Below, one piece after another: positions 8,241 to 17,242 of a stretch of 64,000 nucleotides of DNA. The DNA lies in assembly GCA_026400835.1 (NCBI GenBank), contig JAPLOA010000034.1, forward strand, positions 89,605 to 153,604, given 5' to 3'. The position numbers and the translations under genes were made by a program. Numbering within the stretch: the stretch's first letter is position 1; each line of letters starts with the position of its first letter. The stretch comes from Planctomycetales bacterium. GTDB taxonomy: Bacteria > Planctomycetota > Planctomycetia > Planctomycetales > Planctomycetaceae. The notes beneath the pieces were generated by a model that saw nothing but the letters and a program-made list of their open reading frames with translations, was not told the DNA's origin and did not search any database.

Positions 8241-8562
8241 GGTTCGGTCTGTGATTAGGCGACGTGTAGCCGGGGTATGATGGATGGTCCTCGGAACCTG
8301 GAAGCATGCTGTCGGTGAAGCGTCTCTGCTGAGGGGGGGGGCAGGCGTTCGATCGATCATTCGCAGGGGATCGGATCGGCAATTTCTGCCGGTGTTCCTG
8401 CGATGAGATTTTCCGCTGGAATCACTTATGCGTTTTGGTTGAGAGCGCTATTACTCGCTTCAAATCAAATTGAGCAGCGGTCGCAATCCGGACGTTTCGC
8501 AGGTCGATCAAAAGAACACCTGTGTTTTACCCGTAGCGTCTGCGATTGCCTGGAGCGTTCCC
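8241..8562. other. Intergenic region with a G9 tract
   Basis: No gene is visible. It holds an uninterrupted run of nine G at 8333-8341. The frame of the porin stays open back to 8470, but the signal peptide begins at 8563. No terminator was recognised after the membrane protein. Confidence 0.5.
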
Positions 8563-9948
8563 ATGCCTGTTACCACGAGAGCCTTATTTCGTACTGCGTT
8601 TCTTGGGCTGGGGCTGAGCATTTTGTCGCCTGCAGTGCTCGCCGACCAACCGGAGTTTATGCGTTGCAGCGGGGCAAGCTGCAGTGCCTTGAGCTGTGGC
8701 GACGTTTCGACGCAGTGCGGAACTGAGGAACCCTGTGGAGAAGATTCCTGCGGGGAAACATTATTCGGGTGCATTGAGCCTCAGAGCTGCAGCAAAGCCA
8801 GCGGCGACTGGCTTGGACTTCGGCCTCATCTGCAGGAATCGGGAGTTACGGTCGACGCCAATGTGGCTCAGTTCTACATGGGAGCCGTGAGTGGCGGATT
8901 GGATAACAGCGCACGATACGCCGGCCATGGCGACTACGTCATGAACATCGACGGCGACAAAGCCTTAGGCATGAAGGGCATGTTTATCAAGTTGCGGGCC
9001 GAACATCGCTTTGGGCAATCGCTGGGTGGCGTCACGGGGGCTCTTCTGCCATCGGCCGTGGCTTCCGATCTGCCATATCCAGAGAGCGAGCAGATCTATC
9101 TGACGAACGTTTTGTTTACTCAGATGTTTTCAGAAACATTCGGAGTGTTTGCAGGAAAGCTGGACACACTGGATGGTGATGCCAACGCCTTCGCCAGTGG
9201 TCGTGGGATGACTCAGTTCTCCAACATGGCGTTCGTTGGGACGCCAATCGGCCTGCGAACGATTCCGTATTCCACATTGGGAACGGGGTTCGTCATTCTG
9301 CAGGACCTTCAGCCGATCTTTACATTCACGGTAATTAACTCTCGTGAAACAATTAAGAGTTCGGGCTTCAACGAGCTTTTCAACGACGGCGCTACGCTCG
9401 CACCGGAACTGCGTTTGCCGACGGAGTTCTTTGGGCTGCCCGGACATCAGTTGTTCGGAGGCACGTGGAGCAGTCGCAATTATGTCAGTCTGGACCAGGA
9501 CCCCCGTATTGTTCTACCGAACATTCCAATCGCCCGCAGTTCCGATTCCTGGTCTCTGTATTACAACTTCGATCAGCATTTGTTTGTCGATTCTTCTGAT
9601 CCAACGAAGGGCTGGGGATTGTTTGGACGCGCTGGACTGGCTGATCAGGCCACCAATCCGATTGGCTGGTTCCTGAGTGCAGGGGTTGGCGGGAACAGTA
9701 TGATTCCGGGTCGCAGCAATGACACATTCGGAGCTGGCTATTATTACGCCGGGACCAGTTCAGAACTTGAGCCACTGTTGGCACTGGCACTGGGTGGAGT
9801 CGGTGACGGGTACGGCACGGAGTTGTACTACAACATTGCGGTCACGGAGTGGTTCCGTCTGACCGCCGACGCTCAGTTCATTACACCGGCTCGTGAATCT
9901 GTGGACTCTTCAGTGCTGCTGGGGATGCGCGGCGTAGTCGCGTTCTGA
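8563..9948 (+). CDS. OprB-family carbohydrate porin
   Basis: A 461-residue outer-membrane protein. A Sec signal peptide lies at residues 1-26 (LGLSILSPAVLA), followed by a Cys-rich stretch (about 35-75) and then the OprB pattern starting at GDWLGLRPHLQESGV. The remainder shows alternating beta-strand character and ends VLLGMRGVVAF with a terminal Phe, as expected for a beta-barrel inserted by BAM. OprB porins admit glucose and other sugars. ATG 8563 is chosen over the upstream in-frame start because the signal peptide begins there and GGAG precedes it. The Cys-rich N-terminal insert is unusual and could contact the wall. Confidence 0.87.
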   Translation: MPVTTRALFRTAFLGLGLSILSPAVLADQPEFMRCSGASCSALSCGDVSTQCGTEEPCGEDSCGETLFGCIEPQSCSKASGDWLGLRPHLQESGVTVDANVAQFYMGAVSGGLDNSARYAGHGDYVMNIDGDKALGMKGMFIKLRAEHRFGQSLGGVTGALLPSAVASDLPYPESEQIYLTNVLFTQMFSETFGVFAGKLDTLDGDANAFASGRGMTQFSNMAFVGTPIGLRTIPYSTLGTGFVILQDLQPIFTFTVINSRETIKSSGFNELFNDGATLAPELRLPTEFFGLPGHQLFGGTWSSRNYVSLDQDPRIVLPNIPIARSSDSWSLYYNFDQHLFVDSSDPTKGWGLFGRAGLADQATNPIGWFLSAGVGGNSMIPGRSNDTFGAGYYYAGTSSELEPLLALALGGVGDGYGTELYYNIAVTEWFRLTADAQFITPARESVDSSVLLGMRGVVAF

Positions 9949-9982
9949 TCCTGATTACGAGTCGACAAGAGATGACGCAACC

Positions 9983-10018
9983 ATGCCTGCAGTGCGCGAG
10001 TTCGCATGCTGCAGGCAT
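9983..10018. terminator. Hairpin between convergent porin and E1 genes
   Basis: ATGCCTGCAG (9983-9992) pairs perfectly with CTGCAGGCAT (10009-10018), with an inner TGCG/CGCA stem. It sits between two convergent genes, so it may end both transcripts, but there is no T-run. Confidence 0.5.
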
Positions 10019-10048
10019 AGAGTGTCCCGCTAGTGGCCTACGGCTTGA

Positions 10049-12031
10049 TCACTCACTCATCAACTTGCGGATCGCAGCCTCGATATCATGCACTGAAGGA
10101 ACCACTGCCGCTTCCAGTGACGGACTGTAAGGCGTTGGTGCAAACGCTCCATTGAGCCGTTTGATTGGGGCGTCCAGATCATTGAACGCCAGATCACTCA
10201 CTTGCGCGGCGACTTCTGCTCCGAAGCCGAACGCAGCCGGTGTCTCTTCCACGATCAGCAATCGACCGGTTTTCGCTACGGACCGGCAAATCGTCTCTGT
10301 ATCAAGCGGTGAAACGGTTCGAGGATCAATCAACTCCACCGAAATCCCCGACTGGTGCAGACTCTCACAGAGCGACAACGTCATCGGCACCATGCGAGCT
10401 AGCGCAACAATGGTGATGTCTTTGCCTTCCCGAACCACAGCTGCCTTACCAAATTCAATCTCATAGTCATGCTCGGGCACATGGCACTTCATAGTCAGAA
10501 TCTCACGATGCTCAAGAAACATCACGGGATCATCGCAACGCAGAGCTCGCAGCATCAAGCCTTTGGCATCATAGGCATTCGACGGTACGACAACTCGCAA
10601 TCCCGGGACCTGGCCGTACAACGCGTGATAACTTCCGGAATGATGCGTTGCCGCCGAGTGACCAATCCCGATACAGCCGCGCATCAGCACCGGCATCTTC
10701 AGTCGCCCGCTGGACATGTATTGCATTTTAGCGATCTGATTGATGATCTCGCCCACGGAGTCCAGAATAAAGTCAGCAAACATAAAGTCAATCACGGGCC
10801 GAGTCCCCGTCATCGCCGCACCGCCAGCCAGCCCGACGAATCCTCGTTCGCAAATCGGCGTATCACACAATCGATCCGGCCCGTGCAGATCGTAAAGTCC
10901 AGGAGTTGTGCGGAAGTTCCCGCCACGCTTTCCGATGCCCTCGCCCATCACAAAAATGCCAGGATTGCGAGACATCTCACCGGCCAAAGCTTCGACAGTG
11001 GCCTGTGTAAACGTGATCTCCCGTGGTTGACTAACCGCGGCCACAGCCTTGCGAAATTCCGGGGCCGACTTTACTACCGATGATGCGGCGTAAACATGAT
11101 TCGTCGCGGTGCTGCCATCCGGAACGGGACTCTGTTCAGCGAATTCTTTCGCCGCACGGACGAGCTCCAGAATCTCGGCGTCGATCTTATCAAACTCGGG
11201 CAACAGGGATTTCGGAGCATTTGCGCGTAACCGAGCGATCGGGCACTTTAACTTCCATGCTTCGACTTCTTCCCGCGTGCGATAGGTGAAGTCGCCCATG
11301 CCTTCCGCGTGGGCTCGAGTTCGATACGTGCGACATTCGATCAGCGTCGGTCCCTCGCCAGCGCGAGCCCTTTCCACGGCTTCTCCGGCGACTCGATGAA
11401 TCTCCAGGACATCGTTGCCGTCGAGTTCATATCCGGCAACTCCATAGCCAGCGGCATGGGCCGCGACAGATGGTGAACCGCTGGAGTAGGAAAAAGGAAC
11501 CTCGGTCGCGTACTGATTGTTTTCGCAAATGAACAGCGTTGGCAGCTTCCAGATACTCGCCATGTTCAGCGCTTCGTGGAACGCGCCATTGTTGGCCGCT
11601 CCGTCACCGAAGAACGCGGCCGCGACCGTACTGTTCTTCAGGATCTTTGAGCTATACCCACCACCGCAGGCCTGCAGCATGCATGGGCCTACAATGCCGC
11701 TGGTTCCCATCATGCCGATCTCCGGCGAGAAGAGATGCATGGAACCGCCTCGACCACGCGAGCAGCCGGTTGAGCGACCAAAGAGCTCCGCCATCAATTC
11801 TCTGGGTGGCATACCTTTAGCCAAAGCATGCCCGTGGCCTCGATGAGTGCTGAAGACAGAATCGTTTGCGTTGAGGTGAGCACAGACCGCCGTGGCGATG
11901 GCTTCCTGTCCGACATATGTATGACAGGCTCCATGGATCAGCCCCCGCTGATGACATCGCGCCAGCTCTTCTTCGGTCTGGCGAATAATCTGCATCGTGC
12001 GATAAAGCGAAACGATCTTTTCGTTGGTCAT
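10049..12031 (-). CDS. 2-oxoacid dehydrogenase-type E1, alpha and beta fused
   Basis: A 660-residue thiamine diphosphate enzyme in which the E1 alpha (about 1-315) and E1 beta (about 335-660) subunits are one chain. In the alpha half, the ThDP motif runs from GDG (142-144) to NN (171-172), and SRGRGGSMH (91-99) is the phosphorylation-loop region. The beta half has GEGIGKRGG, the substrate/cofactor region ending in FMFADF, and the C-terminal VEETP block. Such enzymes decarboxylate pyruvate, acetoin or branched-chain 2-oxoacids and pass the acyl group to a lipoyl E2. No E2 or E3 gene is nearby, so the partner and the substrate are unknown. The linker at 300-335 is Ala/Ser-rich. Confidence 0.9.
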   Translation of the reverse strand: MTNEKIVSLYRTMQIIRQTEEELARCHQRGLIHGACHTYVGQEAIATAVCAHLNANDSVFSTHRGHGHALAKGMPPRELMAELFGRSTGCSRGRGGSMHLFSPEIGMMGTSGIVGPCMLQACGGGYSSKILKNSTVAAAFFGDGAANNGAFHEALNMASIWKLPTLFICENNQYATEVPFSYSSGSPSVAAHAAGYGVAGYELDGNDVLEIHRVAGEAVERARAGEGPTLIECRTYRTRAHAEGMGDFTYRTREEVEAWKLKCPIARLRANAPKSLLPEFDKIDAEILELVRAAKEFAEQSPVPDGSTATNHVYAASSVVKSAPEFRKAVAAVSQPREITFTQATVEALAGEMSRNPGIFVMGEGIGKRGGNFRTTPGLYDLHGPDRLCDTPICERGFVGLAGGAAMTGTRPVIDFMFADFILDSVGEIINQIAKMQYMSSGRLKMPVLMRGCIGIGHSAATHHSGSYHALYGQVPGLRVVVPSNAYDAKGLMLRALRCDDPVMFLEHREILTMKCHVPEHDYEIEFGKAAVVREGKDITIVALARMVPMTLSLCESLHQSGISVELIDPRTVSPLDTETICRSVAKTGRLLIVEETPAAFGFGAEVAAQVSDLAFNDLDAPIKRLNGAFAPTPYSPSLEAAVVPSVHDIEAAIRKLMSE

Positions 12032-12547
12032 GATTGTCAGTGCAGTCAGCGGCAGGAAACCAGGGACGTTTTTTCACAGCGTGGCGTCTCGGAAGACAGG
12101 TGGAGCGACAGAAGCGTAGCGTGCCGCACGTCATCCGAGCAAGCGCTGACAAATCGACGTGGAACTCCGGACTGGTATTGAGTTCGATCGGGCCCCTTTT
12201 CGGCGAGCTGAGTTCTGCAGCGTCCCCTGCACCCGACAGGACTTTTTCGCAGTATCGAAGACTCCCTCGGTAACGTCCCCCGGATTTGCAATTTTCCGTT
12301 TCTGTCTCGATGGCGGAGACGGCTCCTCTCGCTGGAGCTTCGCTACGGCCGTTGTAACCCTGCGAGAGACAGCCGACCAGGCACCGACTCGGGAGTGATC
12401 GTGCGTTCATTTATTTATTCCTGCCGAGAATGGAATTCTTGACGAATCCGTGGAACTACCGCTCGAAAAGGACGTCTGACAGAAAAATCACTGCGCGCAC
12501 TCCGCGATATCAGTCAGTGTGTTTCCCTCCCGAACTTGTCCCGCCGA
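12032..12547. other. Intergenic region upstream of E1 with a palindromic repeat
   Basis: About 500 bases between divergent genes. Minus-strand frames cross it without a credible product. A palindromic element at 12319-12352 contains GCTCC...GGAGC and ends ACGGCCGT; it resembles repeats I have seen in other planctomycete intergenic DNA. No clear promoter was found. Confidence 0.5.
12319..12352. repeat. Short palindromic repeat
   Basis: Begins ACGGCTCC and ends ACGGCCGT, with a nested GCTCC-TCTCGCT-GGAGC hairpin. Only one copy was found in this window. Confidence 0.4.
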
Positions 12548-13768
12548 ATGCTTTCCATGCCAGAATTTACTCCTCAAACGCCAGAATCTCCTGACCAGCA
12601 AGCGCTTTTTGAGCTTCTGTCTCGGCATTATGACGGGGATCTGGGGGCGGCAGAATCTGAGCGTCTTGCGACTCTTGAGTCCGCTCACCGGGAAGCATCA
12701 GAAAACTTCCGTCGTCAGGCCGGTATGGTCAGTTGTCTGCTCAAGGGAATCCCGGTCTGCTCAGTACAAGCATTGCTCTTCGAGACGCCGGTGACCACGA
12801 CTCCCCGCGCGACCTCCGGACCAGACCCGGCAATTCTTCCGAGACGAAGTGGTGCTCAGCGAGTTGTCGTTGGGGCGGTGACGTCATTGCTGTGTGCGGG
12901 GTTATTACTGGCTTTGAATCAAACACCGGACGACGCTGGTGCACCAATGCTGGCCAAAGCAGACAGGCTGCACGGGACAATGGAAGCTCGCGGAGGGAGT
13001 GGCTCTCCCATGGACAGCGGATCGATGATGGAACAGGGCCGCATAATGTCTGATGCGATGTCCATGCCAATGGCCGCAGATGTTCCGCCCAACGCGTTGC
13101 TGGGTGCAGCGGCGATCGCGAATACTGAGGCTGCCGGTGACACGAATACTGAAGCTTCCTCTGCGTTGGAAGTGCAACCATTGATTCAGTCCGATGACTG
13201 GAATGTGGTGGTGGTGAGGATCGACGGCAAGGATCGAGATCAGGCGATGGACCAGATTCAGTCGATCGTGCAAAAGGCGGGCTTGCAGTTGAAAGGTTCC
13301 GCGGGGCCTGATGAATCGCGATGGCTGGGAGTTGTGCTGACATCCAACGTTGTGGGACGGGAGGATGTTGTCAATGCCATGGAGAGTGTTGGAGCATCGA
13401 ATGGCTACGTGACAGAAACGCCGCCGGCGGATTCTCAGGAAGCGATGTTTATCGCTGCGGCTCGCGAATCCCTGAAGCACCCGACGCGATCAGAATTGCA
13501 TCATGGAAAGGTCTTTGTCGTGCTCCCATTGTCGCCATTGATGAACGGTGATGAACAGACTGTTGCGGCCAACCCACAGGTTGCTGCGACCGGTCGTGCG
13601 AATGCGACGAGTCCGTGGCCTGTCGAAAGCTCAGCCGTCGACTCGGAAGGATCAGCCGCAAAGTCAGCCAGGATCTCCGCAACGGCGGTTCCGGCCGTGA
13701 CGCTTGTGGTGTTTGAGTTCTCTGATGTTGAAAAATCCGGGCCAAACAATTCGCGGCAGCAGATCTGA
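12548..13768 (+). CDS. Anti-sigma-factor-like single-pass membrane protein
   Basis: About 406 residues. The N-terminus (LFELLSRHYDGDLGAAES) has the short helical pattern of planctomycete anti-sigma domains (body of the type DG-L...E), though no zinc HxxxCxxC motif is seen. One membrane span lies at about residues 105-122 (VVVGAVTSLLCAGLLLAL). It is followed by a Met/Ser/Gly-rich linker and a periplasmic domain containing WNVVVVRIDGKDRD. Start codons at 12536 (TTG), 12548 and 12557 (ATG) are all possible; none has a good ribosome site. No ECF sigma gene lies beside it, so the anti-sigma role is tentative and the partner would be elsewhere. Confidence 0.6.
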   Translation: MLSMPEFTPQTPESPDQQALFELLSRHYDGDLGAAESERLATLESAHREASENFRRQAGMVSCLLKGIPVCSVQALLFETPVTTTPRATSGPDPAILPRRSGAQRVVVGAVTSLLCAGLLLALNQTPDDAGAPMLAKADRLHGTMEARGGSGSPMDSGSMMEQGRIMSDAMSMPMAADVPPNALLGAAAIANTEAAGDTNTEASSALEVQPLIQSDDWNVVVVRIDGKDRDQAMDQIQSIVQKAGLQLKGSAGPDESRWLGVVLTSNVVGREDVVNAMESVGASNGYVTETPPADSQEAMFIAAARESLKHPTRSELHHGKVFVVLPLSPLMNGDEQTVAANPQVAATGRANATSPWPVESSAVDSEGSAAKSARISATAVPAVTLVVFEFSDVEKSGPNNSRQQI

Positions 13769-13924
13769 GCCATTGCGAGAAAGTTGTCCGCATGAGACAA
13801 TCAGGAGGGAGATTGTTCTGCAGTTATTGATAACTCAGCGTCTCACCTGACTTCCCACAGTCGCGTTCGAACCCACGTCAGAGAACTCTTCTGATCTCGA
13901 ACCGATGATCTTCGCGGGGCCTGT

Positions 13925-15220
13925 ATGAACCATCACGAATCCTTCCCCAGTTTCACGCGTCGACAGGTTTTGGCCGCTGGCGGTGCGAGTACACTGGCGG
14001 CATCAATGAGTCGTCCGGGGATTGCCTCCGACATTATCCGTGGCAAAGCCGAACATGTGATTTCGATTTGGCTTGGCGGCGGTATGGGAGCTGGTGACAC
14101 ATTTGATCCGAAGGCGAAAGGTGATCCTGCAAAGAAACAAGCGGGCTCCTATTACGACAGCATTGAAACCGCAGTGGCTGGCGTGAAAGTCTGTGAACAC
14201 CTGAAGCAGGTTGCGGTCCTGATGGATTGCGTGACGGCCGTCCGAACCGTTAATCACAATGTGATCGATGAGCATGCCGCTGCGACGAATCGCATGCATA
14301 CTGGCCGAGCAGTCAGTGGGACCGTCGTTTACCCTTCGCTGGGTTCTTTAGTGGCTCATGAACGTGGTGCTGCCGTTGACGGAGCGCCGCCGTATGTTGT
14401 GATCGGCTATCCTAATATTACTCGCGGACCAGGCTTCCTGGGAACTCGTGACAGTTATCTGTATCTGACTGATACCAGCCGAGGTCCGGCGGGCTTATCG
14501 AGGCCTGATGGAATCTCCGTTTCGCGTCAATCACGTCGCCAGGGATTTCTGGAGGAGCTGCGGAAGAGTCAGGTCGAAGTCAGTGATCAACAACTGCAGG
14601 ACTATGATGCGGCGATCGAACAGAGTCTTCGCCTGAGCGGTCCGGACTTTATGCAAAGCTTTCAACTGGACAACGAGCCAGCCGACCTTCGCGCTTCTTA
14701 TGGTGGTGAGTTTGGTCAGCGCTGTTTGTTGGCTCGCCGATTGATTGAACGTGGCGTGAGGTTTATCGAAGTCTCACACAACCTCAATTTCCTTAACGGT
14801 GCAGGTTGGGATGTTCACAACGAGGGAATCGTGCGTCAACATGCGTTGATTCAGGAACTGGACACTGCCATCGCGGGTCTGATCAAAGATCTTGAATCCA
14901 GGCAAATGCTCGAGAAAACTCTGATCGTGGTCACCACGGAGTTTGGACGCCCGCCGGAGTTTGACAGCGGCGGTGGTCGAGGTCATCAGGGAACGGCATT
15001 CACGTGCGTGCTGGCTGGCGGTGGTCTCAAGCATTGCGGAGCGTATGGTGAGACGGACGAGTTGGGCAAGAAGATTGTGACAAACCCTGTTGGAGTGCCG
15101 GACTTCTTCGCCACAATTCATGCGGCCCTTGGAATCGATTACTCGAAGAACCTCTACGACGGCGATCGTCCTGTTCCCATCACTGATATGGGGCAACCGA
15201 TTGCCGCGTTGTTTGGTTAG
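13925..15220 (+). CDS. DUF1501 family protein, Tat-exported
   Basis: A 431-residue DUF1501 protein. The N-terminus has a twin-arginine signal, [11 protein letters not shown] (Arg12-Arg13). The family's alkaline-phosphatase-like/sulfatase-like core is visible: the [15 protein letters not shown] block near the N-terminus, [18 protein letters not shown] and [10 protein letters not shown], followed by GRGHQG. Planctomycetes carry many copies, often paired with DUF1553/DUF1549 cytochrome-type genes, which are absent here. The biochemical function of the family is not settled. The methyltransferase gene starts three bases after its stop, so the two are co-transcribed. Confidence 0.9.
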   Translation: MNHHESFPSFTRRQVLAAGGASTLAASMSRPGIASDIIRGKAEHVISIWLGGGMGAGDTFDPKAKGDPAKKQAGSYYDSIETAVAGVKVCEHLKQVAVLMDCVTAVRTVNHNVIDEHAAATNRMHTGRAVSGTVVYPSLGSLVAHERGAAVDGAPPYVVIGYPNITRGPGFLGTRDSYLYLTDTSRGPAGLSRPDGISVSRQSRRQGFLEELRKSQVEVSDQQLQDYDAAIEQSLRLSGPDFMQSFQLDNEPADLRASYGGEFGQRCLLARRLIERGVRFIEVSHNLNFLNGAGWDVHNEGIVRQHALIQELDTAIAGLIKDLESRQMLEKTLIVVTTEFGRPPEFDSGGGRGHQGTAFTCVLAGGGLKHCGAYGETDELGKKIVTNPVGVPDFFATIHAALGIDYSKNLYDGDRPVPITDMGQPIAALFG

Positions 15221-15223
15221 CTC

Positions 15224-16087
15224 ATGTCCGCAAGTGTGCCAGCCTACTTTGAACGCATCGTTGCGTCGTATCACGACGGAAAGAGAAACCGATGCGCTCA
15301 TCTTGGGCATTGGGATTCGGTTGCGGAAGAGATCACCCACTCCGGGTCAACTGAAACAGCGTCGCCGCCATTAATCTCTGCCAGCGAATTTCAAGCGGCT
15401 CAGCAGCGCCTGGACGAACAGATGATTCGCCTGGCTCGGCTCAATCATGGTCAGTCCGTGCTGGATGTCGGTTGCGGTCTGGGAGGTCTGATTGAGAGTA
15501 TGAATGAACATTGGTCGGGAATGGAGCTAACGGGATTGAATGTCGATCCCGAGCAACTCGATATCTGCCACCGCATTCGACCTCAATCCGGAAACTCCTT
15601 GCGATGGCAGGAAGGTGATGCCTGCCAGTTGCCATTTGAGGATCAGATTTTTGACCGCGTGTTCTGTGTGGAGGCGATGTTTCACTTTCCATCCAGACGC
15701 AGGTTTTTGGCTGAAGTGTTGCGAGTTCTGAAGCCCGGAGGACGCTTTGTGGCATCCGATATTGTTCTGTTGGATGTGCCACACACCGAGAGCTTTCCGC
15801 GTTTCGCAGTGGCTGCAATTCTGAACGACGGCTACGGCCCCTGGCCGGATCCGTGGTGTCATCACGGATCCATGTCTTCACTCTGTGATGAGCTGGGCTT
15901 TGGGGAGTTGACTCGGATCGATGCGACAAGCAACACATTGCCAACCTATGACTTCATCGTACCTCGTCGATTTGATGATGATCATGATCCCGGCGATCCT
16001 GCAACTCGGGCGGCTCTTATGCTCCGCTGGCTGCATCGGGGTTCAGCGTTGAGGTACGAATATTTTGCCGCGTCGAAGAGTTACTGA
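15224..16087 (+). CDS. SAM-dependent methyltransferase
   Basis: A 287-residue class I methyltransferase. Motif I is VLDVGCGLGGL (79-89), with the acidic residue at GLNVDPEQ, the motif II region EGDACQLPFEDQIFDRVFC and post-motif LKPGGRFVASD. The pattern is closest to the UbiE/tocopherol/sterol C-methyltransferase group acting on small or lipid molecules. It follows DUF1501 after three bases. The substrate is unknown. Confidence 0.85.
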   Translation: MSASVPAYFERIVASYHDGKRNRCAHLGHWDSVAEEITHSGSTETASPPLISASEFQAAQQRLDEQMIRLARLNHGQSVLDVGCGLGGLIESMNEHWSGMELTGLNVDPEQLDICHRIRPQSGNSLRWQEGDACQLPFEDQIFDRVFCVEAMFHFPSRRRFLAEVLRVLKPGGRFVASDIVLLDVPHTESFPRFAVAAILNDGYGPWPDPWCHHGSMSSLCDELGFGELTRIDATSNTLPTYDFIVPRRFDDDHDPGDPATRAALMLRWLHRGSALRYEYFAASKSY

Positions 16088-16254
16088 AAGAATGCTGGCT
16101 CTAAGTCAGGCTTGTGGCCTATTGGGCCGAAGACTGAACTGAATTCTGTCCCCGCGGGAAAGGCCGAAGAGCTTCTGCCGGCCGATGCATTCACTGGAGA
16201 ACGCCCGCACAAAAAATCGAGAGAACTGAGCTTTCCTCAACACTCCCTGCGCAG

Positions 16255-16815
16255 CTAATTCGGCCACAGTATCCCGAACACAGCTCCAGTGATGAGACCG
16301 TAAAAGATGCCATCAACGACGTCCAGCGCAGCAGATCGAAAATCCAGTCCAAACCAAATGGCGTTGGGAATGCCGCCAAAAGCGTAGGCAAGAATTCCAG
16401 CGGTTCCGATGACCTGAAACACTCTGGAAAAATCATCGCCAGGACTCAGAGCCAGTGTTCCGAGATAGGCCACGAAAACGCTGGTCACAAGACAAAAGGT
16501 CAATGACTGAACAAGAGCTTTCCCGATGCTCGGCTGTCTGGCCCGAATGTTTACGGTGCCCCATGGTCCGGATTCCATACGCTGAACACGTGACTCCTCA
16601 GACGCGTCTGAGGCTCTGCTGTGCGCCCCCGGGAAGACATAGAAGCCCGGGCCTGTCCCTGACTTCTGCAGTTGCTCGACAGTTGCATCTTCTTCTGGCA
16701 GCGTCTTCCAGTTCCGCAGACGTTGCGCGATAAAAACATGGACGACGCAACTGGCTCCCGGAACAGCGAGCGATGAAACGACGATGGGAATCCAGAGTCC
16801 GGCAAGTTCATTCAT
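16255..16815 (-). CDS. Uncharacterised membrane protein
   Basis: About 186 residues; not recognised. There is one hydrophobic segment at the N-terminus (LWIPIVVSSLAVPGASCVVHVF), a hydrophilic middle of about 70 residues, and two or three hydrophobic segments near the C-terminus (SLTFCLVTSVFVAYLGTLAL, then glycine-rich GIFYGLITGAVFGILWPN). ATG 16815 is preferred over 16833 because it directly precedes the membrane segment. It faces away from the SPFH genes. No function is proposed. Confidence 0.65.
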   Translation of the reverse strand: MNELAGLWIPIVVSSLAVPGASCVVHVFIAQRLRNWKTLPEEDATVEQLQKSGTGPGFYVFPGAHSRASDASEESRVQRMESGPWGTVNIRARQPSIGKALVQSLTFCLVTSVFVAYLGTLALSPGDDFSRVFQVIGTAGILAYAFGGIPNAIWFGLDFRSAALDVVDGIFYGLITGAVFGILWPN

Positions 16816-16833
16816 GCTCACACTTCCACGCAT

Positions 16834-17242
16834 TCCTGGTGATGAAGCTCGGAATCACGATCTCTCTCGAGCGATGTGCTCTGGAACCGCTCCCGATCTC
16901 TTGCCCGCAAAGGTGTCGTCTCAGAGGATTGCGAAAGCAAGCCGCGGCGGGCACTTAATTGTATCCGATTTGGCAGCCACAGATGAGCCGCGAGACGACA
17001 CTCTGGCAGCAAATGCTGCTCACACAACCGATGCAATTGCTCAGTTGCTTGAGACCGGACGACCAGTCTGGCCCGAATCTGCAGAGAATCCCGAATAAAA
17101 CGGGGGCCGACGCGAACACAACCTAGATTTTTTGATCCATGCGGGGCGTTACACCGTTTCGACAGGAAACAGCACAAGTTTCACGTTGATGCAGGCAAGT
17201 TTCCCTGCCATCTGGTTGTCTGATCTCTCGGAGTTCCCCTTT
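16834..17242. other. Intergenic region upstream of the SPFH pair
   Basis: About 400 bases. Open frames on both strands here resemble nothing known and overlap each other. The SPFH frame stays open back to 17132, but that portion lacks homology features. No hairpin or clear promoter was found. Confidence 0.5.
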
